From the NCBI GenBank assembly GCA_964498075.1, contig CAZCGA010000041.1, forward strand, positions 1-45,307: a stretch of 45,307 nucleotides of DNA, read 5' to 3'. This DNA comes from CAZCGA01 sp964498075 (GTDB taxonomy: Bacteria; Desulfobacterota; Binatia; HRBIN30). Every line of letters begins with the position of its first letter. Positions within the stretch are counted from its first letter, which is position 1. The notes under the pieces were generated by a model. It made no database searches. It saw only the letters and a program-made list of their open reading frames with translations, and had not been told where the DNA came from. Of the stretch, positions 13,044-22,476 are shown piece by piece. The position numbers and the translations under genes are program-made.

Positions 13044-15989
13044 TCAATTGCGTTCCAGGTCCGACCGCGCGACGGTGTTCAAGTCGAACTCGGCGCGCAC
13101 CCGGGTGCCAGCCGCGAGGCCGGACTCGACGCTGAGGCGGCCGCCAGCGAGCGTCGCTCGTTCGCGCATCCCCGAGAAACCGCTGGTTGCGGCGGTTGCC
13201 AGCACGGTATCCGCGTCGAAGCCCCTGCCGTGATCCGCAATCACGACGCTCAGGAGATGGTGGTCGGCCGACACGTGCACGCGGGCCTGACTCACGCCGG
13301 CATGGCGCGCAACGTTGGTCAGTGCTTCCTGCACGATGCGGTACGCGGCCGTTTCGACGTCGTGCTGAAACCGCCGGTTCACGCCACTATGGTGGAAGTC
13401 GATCTCGAGGTTCGTTTGCTTTGAAAAGCGCTCGAACAGCCACAACAAGGCGGGCAGCAAGCCGAGATCATCCAACATCGCCGGCCGGAGATCGAGAGAC
13501 AGATCGCGCACCCGCACAATGAGATCATCCACCAGCTTGTGCGCCTCTCGCAGCGGTGCCCTCGCGGTGTCCAGCGGCCGGCGTTCGAGCTCACCGAGAA
13601 TCAGACTGACACCGGTCAAGTACTGACCAATCTCATCATGGAGCTCACGCGCGAGGTGCCGTCGTTCGGCTTCTTGTACCTCCATGAGCCGCCTGGAGAG
13701 GAGGGCAAGCCGCTCACGCCCGGCGCTCACCTGCTCGAACAGGCGGCTCTTCTCCACGGCGATCGCCACCGCATTGGTGACTTGATTGAGCAGCCCCATC
13801 TCGCCGGCATGGCAGCCATCGACCTCACGCCAAAACAAGTTCAGGAAACCGACGACGTCGTTGCCGACGCTCAGGGGTAGGCTGAGGACCGAACGAAAAC
13901 CCATGTCATAGATGACCCGGACCAATGGGAACTGCAGCTCGGTCGCAAGATCCGGAACAATGTGCGGATGCCCCGCCAAGATATCTGGGACGGACGGGAA
14001 CTCGGTTGCGCTCAGGCGAACGTCCTGGCCCACACGCGGCGCCCAGGGAGCATCGGCTGCGACGAATGTGAGCCACTCGCGGCGCTCGTCAAACAGGTTC
14101 AGGCTGACCGCCGCGCACTGCGCCAGCTCCCGGAGTCCGGCACACACCTCGGGGAACGCCGCTTTCACATCGAGATGCGTGTTGATGGCGTGCAGGATGT
14201 CGTTGACCGTCGTCGTTTCGCGCTCATGGCGGTGCCGCATCTGTTCGACATGGTGCCGGTCGGTGATGTCCTCGGAAATGCCAAGGAGGTAGGCCGGCTC
14301 CCCCGTGCCGTCGAGGATCGGAATCTTTTTCGTGTGCAATATCCGTTCACCGTATGGTGCCGTCGCGATCGGTTCCTCGGGAATGTCGAGCAGAGTCTTA
14401 CCGCGCAGGACAGCACGATCCTTGGCAGTGAAGAAGTCCGCTTCCGCTTTCGGGAATAAGTCGTAGTCGTTCTTGCCGATGAGGTCGGCGCGTCGGTACC
14501 CGAGGAGCTCTTCGGCGGCGCGGTTGAAGAGCACGAACTTCAGGCTCGTGGCATCCTTGACGAAGACCATATCGGGGATGTTCTCCACGATGGAGTTCAA
14601 GAAGAGGAAGAGTCGTTCACGCTCGCGCTCCGCCCGTTTGCGCGCCTCGATATCCTGGACGACGCCGATGAAGTACTTCGGCCGCCCAGAGGGCTCGCGC
14701 ACGAGAGACACCGTGAGATCGATCCACACGATCGAGCCGTCCTTGCGGAAGTAGCGTTTCTCCATGGAATACGTCTGTAGCTTCCCGTCCAACATGTCGC
14801 GCATGTAGCCCAGATCTCGGTCCAGGTCGTCTGGATGGGTGAGCTCCTGGAACGTCCGCACCCACAGTTCCTGCTCGGTGTAGCCGACGATGTCGCAGAG
14901 CCGCCGGTTCACCCGCAACCAGTGGCCGTCGAGGGCCACGTGCGAAATGCCGACGGCGGCCTGCTCAAAGGTGCCGCGAAATCGTTCCTCACTCTCGCGC
15001 AGCATCTCCTCCACGTGCTTGCGCGCCTCGATATTTTGGAGGGCTGCTTCCAGGTGCTTGCGGTCGGTGATGTCGATGGCCGCGCCGAGCATGCGATACG
15101 GCTGCCCCGCGGCATCGAGGGCGGCAACGCCACGGCTGAGCACCCAGCGGTACGAACCGTCCGCGTGCAGCATGCGCTGCTCGACCTCGTAGGTGCTCGC
15201 GCGCCCCTGCAGATGCTCCGTCAGGGCCGCAGTGGTCGTAGCGCGGTCGTCGGCATGGACCAGATCGAACAATGCCGCCAGCGCGATTTCGTTCTCCTTA
15301 CGGCCGAGCAGGCGTTCCCATCCCGATATGAGGCGAGCCGTGAGCGTCCGCAGGTCGGCATCCCAGACGGCAACCTCGGCGCTCTCCGTCGCGTGCCGCA
15401 GGACGCTCTCTGCCGTTCGCCGGCGCTCGATCTCAGTCGCACGATCCGCGTCCGCCTGATTCAGCCACGCCGCCATCGGCAACGAGAAGACGAACAGGAT
15501 GAGTGTCGGTATCGTCGAAGGGTGATCGACGGTTCCGTTCAGACTCCAATGAACGAGGGCAAACGCCACCGTGCTGGTCGCCATGACGATGGCTTGCATG
15601 GCGATTCCCCACGGTAGCACCACGGCCGTGACCAGGTTCAGCGTGGTCAGCCGCAGCGCAAGCAGCCAGAGATTCCCGGTCCACAACCCGTACAGCGCGA
15701 GGAAGGCGGCCATCTGCACACCCATCGCGGTCGCGACACCGACGATATGCCGGGGACGTTGCGCGCGGTGCAGCTGCGCTACCGCGACCGTCAAGATGCA
15801 GAGCTCGACGATGTTGAGGAGGGGCAGCGGTGATCCAGTGCTGGCCAAGGGGTGGCTCGCGCCCAACGCCCACAGCACGAGGATGCCGACGATGGTCAAC
15901 CACCCGATCAACCGCCCGCGCGCGATCAGGACGTCTTCCTGATGCGCACGAATCGCCACGCGAAAATTGGTCACCCAGCGTTCTTCCAT
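13044..15989 (-). CDS. Membrane-anchored PAS/GAF sensor histidine kinase (HisKA_3 type)
   Basis: 981 residues. Residues about 23-183 hold five or six membrane segments. Then three PAS domains at about 200-315, 338-455 and 466-590, each with a PAC-type end (for example MLGAAIDITDRKHLE and YFIGVVQDIEARKRAE), a GAF domain at about 606-743, a HisKA_3 dimerisation domain with the phospho-acceptor His784 in ELHDEIGQYLTG, and a HATPase_c domain with N-box RIVQEALTNVARHAG and G-box ADHGRGFD. This is the NarX/DegS kind of kinase, which normally signals to a LuxR-type response regulator. No regulator gene is in the window, so it is an orphan. The input signal is unknown. The stop borders the decayed hsdM directly. 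Confidence 0.93.
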   Translation of the reverse strand: MEERWVTNFRVAIRAHQEDVLIARGRLIGWLTIVGILVLWALGASHPLASTGSPLPLLNIVELCILTVAVAQLHRAQRPRHIVGVATAMGVQMAAFLALYGLWTGNLWLLALRLTTLNLVTAVVLPWGIAMQAIVMATSTVAFALVHWSLNGTVDHPSTIPTLILFVFSLPMAAWLNQADADRATEIERRRTAESVLRHATESAEVAVWDADLRTLTARLISGWERLLGRKENEIALAALFDLVHADDRATTTAALTEHLQGRASTYEVEQRMLHADGSYRWVLSRGVAALDAAGQPYRMLGAAIDITDRKHLEAALQNIEARKHVEEMLRESEERFRGTFEQAAVGISHVALDGHWLRVNRRLCDIVGYTEQELWVRTFQELTHPDDLDRDLGYMRDMLDGKLQTYSMEKRYFRKDGSIVWIDLTVSLVREPSGRPKYFIGVVQDIEARKRAERERERLFLFLNSIVENIPDMVFVKDATSLKFVLFNRAAEELLGYRRADLIGKNDYDLFPKAEADFFTAKDRAVLRGKTLLDIPEEPIATAPYGERILHTKKIPILDGTGEPAYLLGISEDITDRHHVEQMRHRHERETTTVNDILHAINTHLDVKAAFPEVCAGLRELAQCAAVSLNLFDERREWLTFVAADAPWAPRVGQDVRLSATEFPSVPDILAGHPHIVPDLATELQFPLVRVIYDMGFRSVLSLPLSVGNDVVGFLNLFWREVDGCHAGEMGLLNQVTNAVAIAVEKSRLFEQVSAGRERLALLSRRLMEVQEAERRHLARELHDEIGQYLTGVSLILGELERRPLDTARAPLREAHKLVDDLIVRVRDLSLDLRPAMLDDLGLLPALLWLFERFSKQTNLEIDFHHSGVNRRFQHDVETAAYRIVQEALTNVARHAGVSQARVHVSADHHLLSVVIADHGRGFDADTVLATAATSGFSGMRERATLAGGRLSVESGLAAGTRVRAEFDLNTVARSDLERN

Positions 15990-16105
15990 GTGTGTCTGTC
16001 AGAGTCTTACGCGAGGAGCCGCACAACATCCAACTCCAACTCGGCCATCACCGCCCGCAGTTCACACTGGCGGTCTGCTAAGCTTCTCGGAGTCGTCATC
16101 ATCGC

Positions 16106-16702
16106 TTAGCGCAGCGCCAGCACCAAGCCGCACTGCCCGAGGTGATAGGTGACGATGATCGCCACGCGCGCCCAGGACAGTTTCTGCACGAAACGATTCC
16201 ACGCGATGATGCCGTCGGAGGCGAAGAACAGCAGCGCTCCGAGCGACGCCAGCCAGGAGCCCGACGCGATTGCCGACGAGACCATCAAGCCGATGACCGC
16301 GATGTAGATGCCCACTGCGGGACGCAGCTGCTCAGGACTCACCGCCTGCATGATCCGGCGGATCAGGCCTGATGAGGCCACAAGCACAACGACCCACCAC
16401 AGCAGCCGCGCGGTGAGCGAGGCATGGAAGTCGGCGATATACGCCACATGCCCTAGCAGAAACGCTCCCAACCCGACGGCAAACAAATCCACCGGCAGCA
16501 TCAAGAACACGTCGCCGAGCAGCGACAGCACCAAAGCGGTCAGCAGTGCGACCGAGCAGTGCGGCCCCGTCGCCGCGTAGATCAACAACGCCGCCAACGT
16601 CGCCGGCTTGGCAACGTACTCCACGGTCGTTCGCTGCTGGGCAACCGCCCACCAGTCGAGGCTGGCAAACGCGATGAAGACGAGTAACGACAGCGTCGTC
16701 AT
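16106..16702 (-). CDS. YhhN/TMEM86 family membrane protein
   Basis: 198 residues with about eight hydrophobic segments covering most of the length. Family hallmarks are the EYVAKPATLAALLIYAA segment near the N-terminus, LSLLGDVFLMLP (conserved Gly-Asp), GALLFFASDGIIAWNRF and the C-terminal VTYHLGQCGLVLA. Animal TMEM86 members are lysoplasmalogenases; the bacterial activity is demonstrated in few cases, so hydrolysis of vinyl-ether lysolipids is possible but not certain. It is transcribed in the same direction as the sensor kinase downstream of it, with a 116-base gap lacking other features. Confidence 0.85.
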   Translation of the reverse strand: MTTLSLLVFIAFASLDWWAVAQQRTTVEYVAKPATLAALLIYAATGPHCSVALLTALVLSLLGDVFLMLPVDLFAVGLGAFLLGHVAYIADFHASLTARLLWWVVVLVASSGLIRRIMQAVSPEQLRPAVGIYIAVIGLMVSSAIASGSWLASLGALLFFASDGIIAWNRFVQKLSWARVAIIVTYHLGQCGLVLALR

Positions 16703-17015
16703 GTCAGGCCGCGGCAGTCGCGGTACGCCCTCTGCAACGCAGCACCGTCACCGTACTACGCTGCTCGGCGCAGCCCGCGAGGCGTGTCTCTACGTGGGTC
16801 CGGAACCTCTTGTCAACCGAGCACGGCCACCAAGCACGGCCTCGCTGTTCATGATCGCGCCGCAAACTGCGCTACGGGGTTCGCAGATCGAATGCAACCG
16901 GGCACCGAACGGGACGGGCTCCCGACTTGACCCTCGCCGCGAAGTGCGCCAGATAGTCGCCGCCTGTCGCGGACACTTCGAATCGACAGAAGGGCGTGGG
17001 AAGACACTGTCGAGG
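16703..17015. other. Intergenic region, divergent promoters expected
   Basis: 313 bases between the minus-strand YhhN gene and the plus-strand membrane protein. Open frames here lack similarity to anything I recognise and have no ribosome binding sites. A short direct repeat AGCACGGCC occurs twice in 16818-16841. No strong promoter, RNA or terminator is recognised. Confidence 0.4.
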
Positions 17016-18821
17016 ATGAGTCGAGTTCGATCTGCACCCAAGGCCCGGTCGCCGAAAGCTCGACCGGTGCGCCGCGAAGCTGCACGCGTGGCAGCGGCTC
17101 CGCAACCACAGAGCCCCGCGGTGGTTGCGCCGCATCGCGTGCGCACGGCATGCCTGCTGGGAGCCCTATGCTTCTTCGTCTATGTGAGCAACCTGCGGAA
17201 CATGGCGGCGTGGGCGTGGGACTCGACCCCGGCGCGACTGATCCCGTTCAGCGTCTTGCGCGAGGCTGATGTAGACTTCGACGAGTTCCAATGGTTGTCT
17301 CTCCGCAAACCCTACTTCCTCTACCACACTCCCGGCGGTCACTGGCTGTCGCGCTACTCGATCGCGCTGCCGGTATTGCTGGCGCCGCTGTCGGTGCCGG
17401 CCGTGCTGTGGTTGCGCTACCATCAGATCGACGACAACGACGTGCGTTTCCGACTGGCCACGATCGTTATGGAACGGGTCGGCGCAGCGGTCCTCGCCGC
17501 CGGCTCGGTCAGCCTGCTCTTCCTCTGCCTCTGTCGCATGACCTCCGCGCCGATGGCTGCAGGTATGACGCTCGTCTATGGCCTCGGCACCAGTACGTGG
17601 TCCATCGGGAGCCAGACTCTGCTGCAACACGGTGGGGCGGAGCTGGCGCTCGCGGCGATGAGCGTCTTCCTGCTGGCGGCGGACACGCGCCGCAATGCCG
17701 TCGCCGCCGGCGGCTGTGCGGGGCTAGCAGTGCTGGCGCGTCCAACCATGGCGGTCTTCGTGCTCGTCGCGATCTGGTTCATGTGGCGCGAGCGCCGGCG
17801 ACACTTCCTCGCGTTCTTGGGTCTCCCGATTTCGGGGGTCGCGGTGCTGTTGGCGTACCACACGCAGCTGCCCGGCCTGCTGCGCGGCGGGTACCGGCGG
17901 TTGTTTTTTGTCGCACCGCGGCATGGTGCCCTCGAGGGCCTCTTGTTCAGTCCAAACCGCGGCCTGTTCATCTACACCCCGGCGGCACTGCTGGCGCTGC
18001 CGATCGTCCTGCGACGACGCCCCGGTGTGCCGCGGTGGGTGGTGTATCTCCCGCTCGGCTTCGCCGGCTACCTCGGGCTCTACTGCTCCTGGCTCGGTTG
18101 GTGGGGCGGCAACACCTACGGACCGCGCTTTCTGACGGATGCGCTGCCGGCGCTGACACTGTGCGCCGTGCCGACGGTCGAACGACTCTGGCGCGCGCGT
18201 GCGGGCCGCATGCTCCTGGTGGCCCTGGTTGCGTGGGGCGTCGTGGTTCAGGCGCTCGGCGTGTATTGGGACGACAACACCTGGAACTGGGAGGAGCAGG
18301 GACGCCCAACCGGGTCGCGCATGTGGGACTGGCACGACATGCAGATCGTGCGTGCCGCCCATTCCGGCTGGCATGGAACACAACTCGGACCGTTGCTCTG
18401 GCAGGGGTTGACCGATCCGCGCCCGGCGCCGCTCGTCGAGCTTAGCGCCGACAATCTCGCCGGCGAGATTGCGCTGCAGGATCCGCTCCCGCTGCACTTC
18501 CATCGCGACACGAGAGCGACGGTGCAGGTCACCGTCACCAACCAGGGAGGCGCGATGTGGCCCGCGTTCAGCGACTACGGGTACCTGCACTGCACGCTGG
18601 CCTATACCTGGTGGTTGGAGGGGGCGATGCTCGGTATCGTCGGCGGCGCGACCCTGCCGCACAATCTCGGACCAGGCGAATCGACGCCGCTCAGTGTGCA
18701 CATCGCAACGCCCCCCGGCCCTGCGACGTACACGCTCGAGCTGGTCTTGGTGCAGATGTTGCGCGCCGATCGGGGTCTCAGGGGCAGCGCCATTCTGCGC
18801 CTGCCCGTCCAGGTCGACTGA
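17016..18821 (+). CDS. Polytopic membrane protein, GT-C glycosyltransferase-like, with C-terminal beta-rich domain
   Basis: 601 residues from the ATG at 17016. The frame is open further upstream, but that part has no similarity or start signal. A basic, Pro/Arg/Ala-rich cytoplasmic tail of about 45 residues is followed by about ten membrane segments (for example ACLLGALCFFVYVSNL, GFAGYLGLYCSWLGWWGG). The first outer loop carries acidic residues (LREADVDFDEFQW), the place where GT-C glycosyltransferases have their catalytic Asp, and TYGPRFLTDALPALTL resembles the later conserved loop of such proteins. Residues about 490-601 form a soluble, beta-rich domain (ATVQVTVTNQGGAMWP, then TLELVLVQML). 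It may transfer sugar from a lipid carrier outside the membrane; this is inference. Confidence 0.7.
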   Translation: MSRVRSAPKARSPKARPVRREAARVAAAPQPQSPAVVAPHRVRTACLLGALCFFVYVSNLRNMAAWAWDSTPARLIPFSVLREADVDFDEFQWLSLRKPYFLYHTPGGHWLSRYSIALPVLLAPLSVPAVLWLRYHQIDDNDVRFRLATIVMERVGAAVLAAGSVSLLFLCLCRMTSAPMAAGMTLVYGLGTSTWSIGSQTLLQHGGAELALAAMSVFLLAADTRRNAVAAGGCAGLAVLARPTMAVFVLVAIWFMWRERRRHFLAFLGLPISGVAVLLAYHTQLPGLLRGGYRRLFFVAPRHGALEGLLFSPNRGLFIYTPAALLALPIVLRRRPGVPRWVVYLPLGFAGYLGLYCSWLGWWGGNTYGPRFLTDALPALTLCAVPTVERLWRARAGRMLLVALVAWGVVVQALGVYWDDNTWNWEEQGRPTGSRMWDWHDMQIVRAAHSGWHGTQLGPLLWQGLTDPRPAPLVELSADNLAGEIALQDPLPLHFHRDTRATVQVTVTNQGGAMWPAFSDYGYLHCTLAYTWWLEGAMLGIVGGATLPHNLGPGESTPLSVHIATPPGPATYTLELVLVQMLRADRGLRGSAILRLPVQVD

Positions 18822-18855
18822 CGGAGGCGCGAAGGCCACGAAGAACCCGGTCAAT

Positions 18856-20319
18856 GTGGAAGCAGCGCTCGCGCCCAATCGTCAGACCCAGGAGCACTGG
18901 CTGGACGCGGCAGGCCGCTTCGTGCTCGACCATGTGGCGACGTTGGAACGCGCCCCGGCAGTCGGCAGCGTCGGTGCCGAAGGGAATCGCATTGCCGGCG
19001 AAGTGAGCCTGCCGATTCCCGAGACGCCGATCGCGGGCGGTATGCGGCAAGCACTTCAGATCCTGGCGCGCGCGCTTGGCGCATCGCTGAACACGGCGGG
19101 ACCCGGCTACCTCGCCTACATTCCCGGTGGCGGGATCTACGCCGCGGCGCTCGCGGATCTCATCGCCGACGGCGTCAACCGCTACACCGGCCTGGCCGCC
19201 GCCGCGCCCGCCTTCGTCCGGCTGGAAAGCGACGTGCTCGACTGGCTGGCCGCCGGCTTCGGCTACGGACCGACGGCGCGAGGCATCTTCACCTCCGGGG
19301 GCTCGCTGGCGAACTTCAGTGCGGTCGTCACCGCGCGTCACGCCGGTCTCGACGACGCGGCGGATCTGCGGACGGCCATCGCCTACACCTCGACCCAGGT
19401 GCACCACAGCGTGCGCAAGTCGGTGCGGCTGGCGGGCGTGCCGGTGGCGAACGTCCGTGCGGTTCCTGTCGATGCCCAGTTTCGCATGCAGCCCGACGCA
19501 CTCGCTGCCGCCGTACAAGCGGACCGAACCCGCGGGCTGCAACCCTTCCTGGTGGTGGCTTCGGCGGGCACGACGAATACCGGTGCGATCGATCCTCTGC
19601 CCGGCATCGCCGACGTGTGCACGGCCGAGCAGCTGTGGCTGCATGTGGATGCAGCGTACGGCGGAGCGTTCGTCTTGTGCGCAGAAGGCCGCGCGCGGCT
19701 CACGGGCATCGAGCGTGCCGATTCGATCACCTTCGATCCGCACAAAGGCATGTTCCTGCCGTACGGCACCGGCTGCCTGCTGGTGCGTGACGGAGAGGCG
19801 CTACGCCACGCGCACCGGGCGGACGCCGACTACCTGCAGGACTTCGAGGCGATGGACCGTGCGGGCGAGCCACCCAGCCCGACGGAGTACGGCCCGGAGC
19901 TGTCCCGCGATTTCCGTGGCCTACGCGTCTGGCTGCCGCTGATGCTGCACGGCGCGCAGGCCTTCCGTGCGGCACTGGAGGAAAAGCTCCAACTGGCGCG
20001 GCGCTTTCACAGCGCACTCGAAGACCTCGCCGCTGCCGGAGCGCCGCTCGAAATCGTCGCCGCCCCGCAGCTGACCGTGATCCCCTTTCGCCTGCACCGT
20101 CAGCCCGGCGAGGCCGTCGCTCAATGGAACGCTCGCAACGCCGCCTGGCTGGAGGCGATCAACGCCCGCCGGCGCGTCTACCTGTCGAGCACCGCGCTGC
20201 CGGTCGCCGACGGGCTCGCCTTCACGCTGCGGGTGTGTGTGCTCAACTTCCGGACGCATGCGCGGCACGTGGAGGCGTGCATTGAGGATCTCCACGCCGC
20301 CCTGAGCGAGATTCAATAG
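18856..20319 (+). CDS. PLP-dependent group II decarboxylase (aromatic-L-amino-acid decarboxylase family)
   Basis: 487 residues from GTG at 18856, the normal length. The frame is open upstream inside the previous gene, but the similarity begins here. Motifs: GPGYLAYIPGGG near the substrate pocket, GIFTSGGSLANFSA for phosphate binding, AGTTNTGAIDPLPGIADV, the Asp/Ala pair of HVDAAYGGAFVL, and the Schiff-base Lys297 in SITFDPHKGMFLPYGTG. It should decarboxylate an aromatic or related amino acid to an amine, or act as an aldehyde synthase. His preceding the Lys is conserved, the amine product is unknown. The gene overlaps the convergent Vgb-like gene by 7 bases at its end. Confidence 0.9.
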   Translation: MEAALAPNRQTQEHWLDAAGRFVLDHVATLERAPAVGSVGAEGNRIAGEVSLPIPETPIAGGMRQALQILARALGASLNTAGPGYLAYIPGGGIYAAALADLIADGVNRYTGLAAAAPAFVRLESDVLDWLAAGFGYGPTARGIFTSGGSLANFSAVVTARHAGLDDAADLRTAIAYTSTQVHHSVRKSVRLAGVPVANVRAVPVDAQFRMQPDALAAAVQADRTRGLQPFLVVASAGTTNTGAIDPLPGIADVCTAEQLWLHVDAAYGGAFVLCAEGRARLTGIERADSITFDPHKGMFLPYGTGCLLVRDGEALRHAHRADADYLQDFEAMDRAGEPPSPTEYGPELSRDFRGLRVWLPLMLHGAQAFRAALEEKLQLARRFHSALEDLAAAGAPLEIVAAPQLTVIPFRLHRQPGEAVAQWNARNAAWLEAINARRRVYLSSTALPVADGLAFTLRVCVLNFRTHARHVEACIEDLHAALSEIQ

Positions 20320-22373
20320 CCCGCGGCGAGCCCGCAGCTATTCGCGGCGCGGTGCACGGCGGTGACGATCTCGTCGATCGAGATGCGACCGTCGCTATCG
20401 GCGTCGCCGGCCGTGCAGGCATCGACGCTGGCGTTGCCCAGGGCGACGCTCATCAGGGTGAGCAGGTTCCCCGTACTCACCATGCCGACACTCCCGCAGT
20501 CCCCGGCACAGATGTCCCCCACGATCACGCCGCCACTCGTCGCGGTCGCGCTGAAGGTGTTGCCGTGGTCGTCACCGATATTGACGCGCTCGCCGGTGAT
20601 CTCCGACCGGCCCAGGGCTGCGTCGGGATTGATCTGGAAGGTGCACGACAGCAGCGGTCCCGCATCGAACGCGCGGGCCGGGAACGCCGGATCCGCGAGC
20701 CGGCACAAGCTGAGGTCCGCCACAAAGAGACGCAGCATCGCCTTGCCGGGTGGCGCGCCCGGCGCCTCCGGCACGAACGTGAAAGACTTCTCCGTTACGT
20801 TCAGACGAGGATCGACGGTGCACGCCGTGGCGGGATCGGGAGGCAGCAGCACCGTCGGATCGAAGAGCAGATCGATCTGCGCGGTCGCCACCCCGCCACC
20901 ACCGCTCAGACTGACACGGACGGTGATGACAGTGCCGGGCGGGCCGACGACGGAACCGATCTCCAAGGCGCGCGTCGCATCGAGGCGCAGCGGCGCCGAC
21001 AGGGAGGTGATTCCCTCATTCGGACATCCCGCGCCGAGGTTGCTGACCGCGGCACACACTTCGTTGCTGGTGATCTGGGTGTCGCCGTTGAAGTCGCCAG
21101 ACACACAGTCTGCGGGCGGGCACTGCCCGGCAAGGACGCACACCATGCGGCTGACCTCGTTCCCGAGCACGACGCCGTCGAGGTCGCAGTCGCCGCCGCA
21201 CTCGCAGGCGCCATTGGTACAGGCCTCGCGGCGCGCCGCACAGTTGCGCCGGTCCGGGTTGGGAGGTGCGTCGCCGCACTCGCGAATCAGTACGCACACG
21301 CCGGCGCGGCAATGGTGCCCCGCCGCGCAGTCGCCGTCAGTCGTGCACGCCCCCGGACGCGGCGTCAGTGTCGGTGTCGCGGTGACGGTGAGCGTCGGAG
21401 TGCTCGTCAGCTCCGGGGTCGGCGTCGCCGGCGGCGCGATCCTGCCGATCTGATTGGAGGACGGCTTGGTGAACCAAAGCCTGGGGTCGGGTCCTTCGGT
21501 GATCTGTTGCGGCCCGCCGGCGCTCGGCAGCGCAAACTCCTCGATCGCCCCCTCCGGGGTGATGCGACCGATCTGGTTGGCCAGCTCCTCGGCGAACCAC
21601 AAGTTGCCGTCGGGACCCGCGTCGATGCCGCCCAACCGGCTGTTCGCGGTGGGAACCGGAAACTCACTCACGCTGCCCGCAGGGCTGATGCGTCCGATCT
21701 TGTTGGCGCCGCGCTCGGTGAACCACACGTTGCCGTCCGGTCCGGAGGCGATGCCGATGGGATTGCTCTCCGGCGCCAACATCGGGAACACGGTCACGAC
21801 GCCGTCGACGGTAATTCGCCCGATCCGATTTGCCTCAGGCTCGGTGAACCACAGCGCGGTCTCGGGCGGCGGCCCGGTCGCGATGCATCCCGGTTCCCCC
21901 GCGTAGGCGAGTGGGAACTCGGCGATATCGCCGCCGGGCGTGATCTGGCCGATGTGGCCGCGCGCCGTGAACCACAGGTTGCTGTCCGGCCCCGCCGTGA
22001 TGCCGTTCGGCTCGCTGCCCGGGATCAGCAGCGGGTATTCGGTGATGAACCCGTCCGTGGTGGTGCTGCCGATTTGATTCGCGCCGCGTTCGGTGAACCA
22101 CAGATTGCCGTCGGGTCCTTCGGTGATGCCCGTCGGCAGGCTCGCAGGCGTGGTCAGGGGAAACTCGGTGACGTCGCCGCGCGGCGTGATGCGTCCGATC
22201 TGATTCTTGCTTTGCTCCGTGAACCACAGGTTGCTGTCCGGGCCCGCGGTGATGCCGAGGGGAAAGCTGGCGGGCGCAGGAACCGGAAACTCGGTGACCA
22301 ACTGCCCCGCGACACGGATCGCCGCGGCATGCATCAGCACGGCCGCAGTGGCCACGGCGAAGCTTGCGCGCAT
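20313..22373 (-). CDS. Secreted Vgb-like seven-bladed propeller with Cys-rich, dockerin- and cohesin-like modules
   Basis: 686 residues from ATG at 22373, with a signal peptide. Residues about 28-312 contain seven repeats of about 42 residues with GITAGPDSNLWFTE and NQIGRIT cores, as in virginiamycin B lyase propellers. The catalytic His residues of true Vgb are not visible, so lyase activity is unlikely. A short Thr/Pro linker (about 314-339) leads to a Cys-rich stretch (CTTDGDCAAGHHCRAGVCV), an EF-hand pair (GDCDLDGVVLGNEV, GDFNGDTQITSNEV), a cohesin-like beta domain of about 165 residues (VITVRVSLSGGGGVATAQID, LLFDP) and a second EF-hand pair (STGNLLTLMSVALGNA, DADSDGRISIDEIV). The first loop of the last pair has lost Ca-binding residues. 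Role: extracellular binding or scaffolding, inferred. Confidence 0.82.
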   Translation of the reverse strand: MRASFAVATAAVLMHAAAIRVAGQLVTEFPVPAPASFPLGITAGPDSNLWFTEQSKNQIGRITPRGDVTEFPLTTPASLPTGITEGPDGNLWFTERGANQIGSTTTDGFITEYPLLIPGSEPNGITAGPDSNLWFTARGHIGQITPGGDIAEFPLAYAGEPGCIATGPPPETALWFTEPEANRIGRITVDGVVTVFPMLAPESNPIGIASGPDGNVWFTERGANKIGRISPAGSVSEFPVPTANSRLGGIDAGPDGNLWFAEELANQIGRITPEGAIEEFALPSAGGPQQITEGPDPRLWFTKPSSNQIGRIAPPATPTPELTSTPTLTVTATPTLTPRPGACTTDGDCAAGHHCRAGVCVLIRECGDAPPNPDRRNCAARREACTNGACECGGDCDLDGVVLGNEVSRMVCVLAGQCPPADCVSGDFNGDTQITSNEVCAAVSNLGAGCPNEGITSLSAPLRLDATRALEIGSVVGPPGTVITVRVSLSGGGGVATAQIDLLFDPTVLLPPDPATACTVDPRLNVTEKSFTFVPEAPGAPPGKAMLRLFVADLSLCRLADPAFPARAFDAGPLLSCTFQINPDAALGRSEITGERVNIGDDHGNTFSATATSGGVIVGDICAGDCGSVGMVSTGNLLTLMSVALGNASVDACTAGDADSDGRISIDEIVTAVHRAANSCGLAAGY

Positions 22374-22476
22374 ATCTGCGCGTCTATAAGGGAGCGAGGC
22401 AGCCAAGTCAAAATAGCCGCCGCGGCGCGGCCATCGGCTTGCGTGCTGCGGCCAATAGTGGAAGGTAGCCGAGGAC

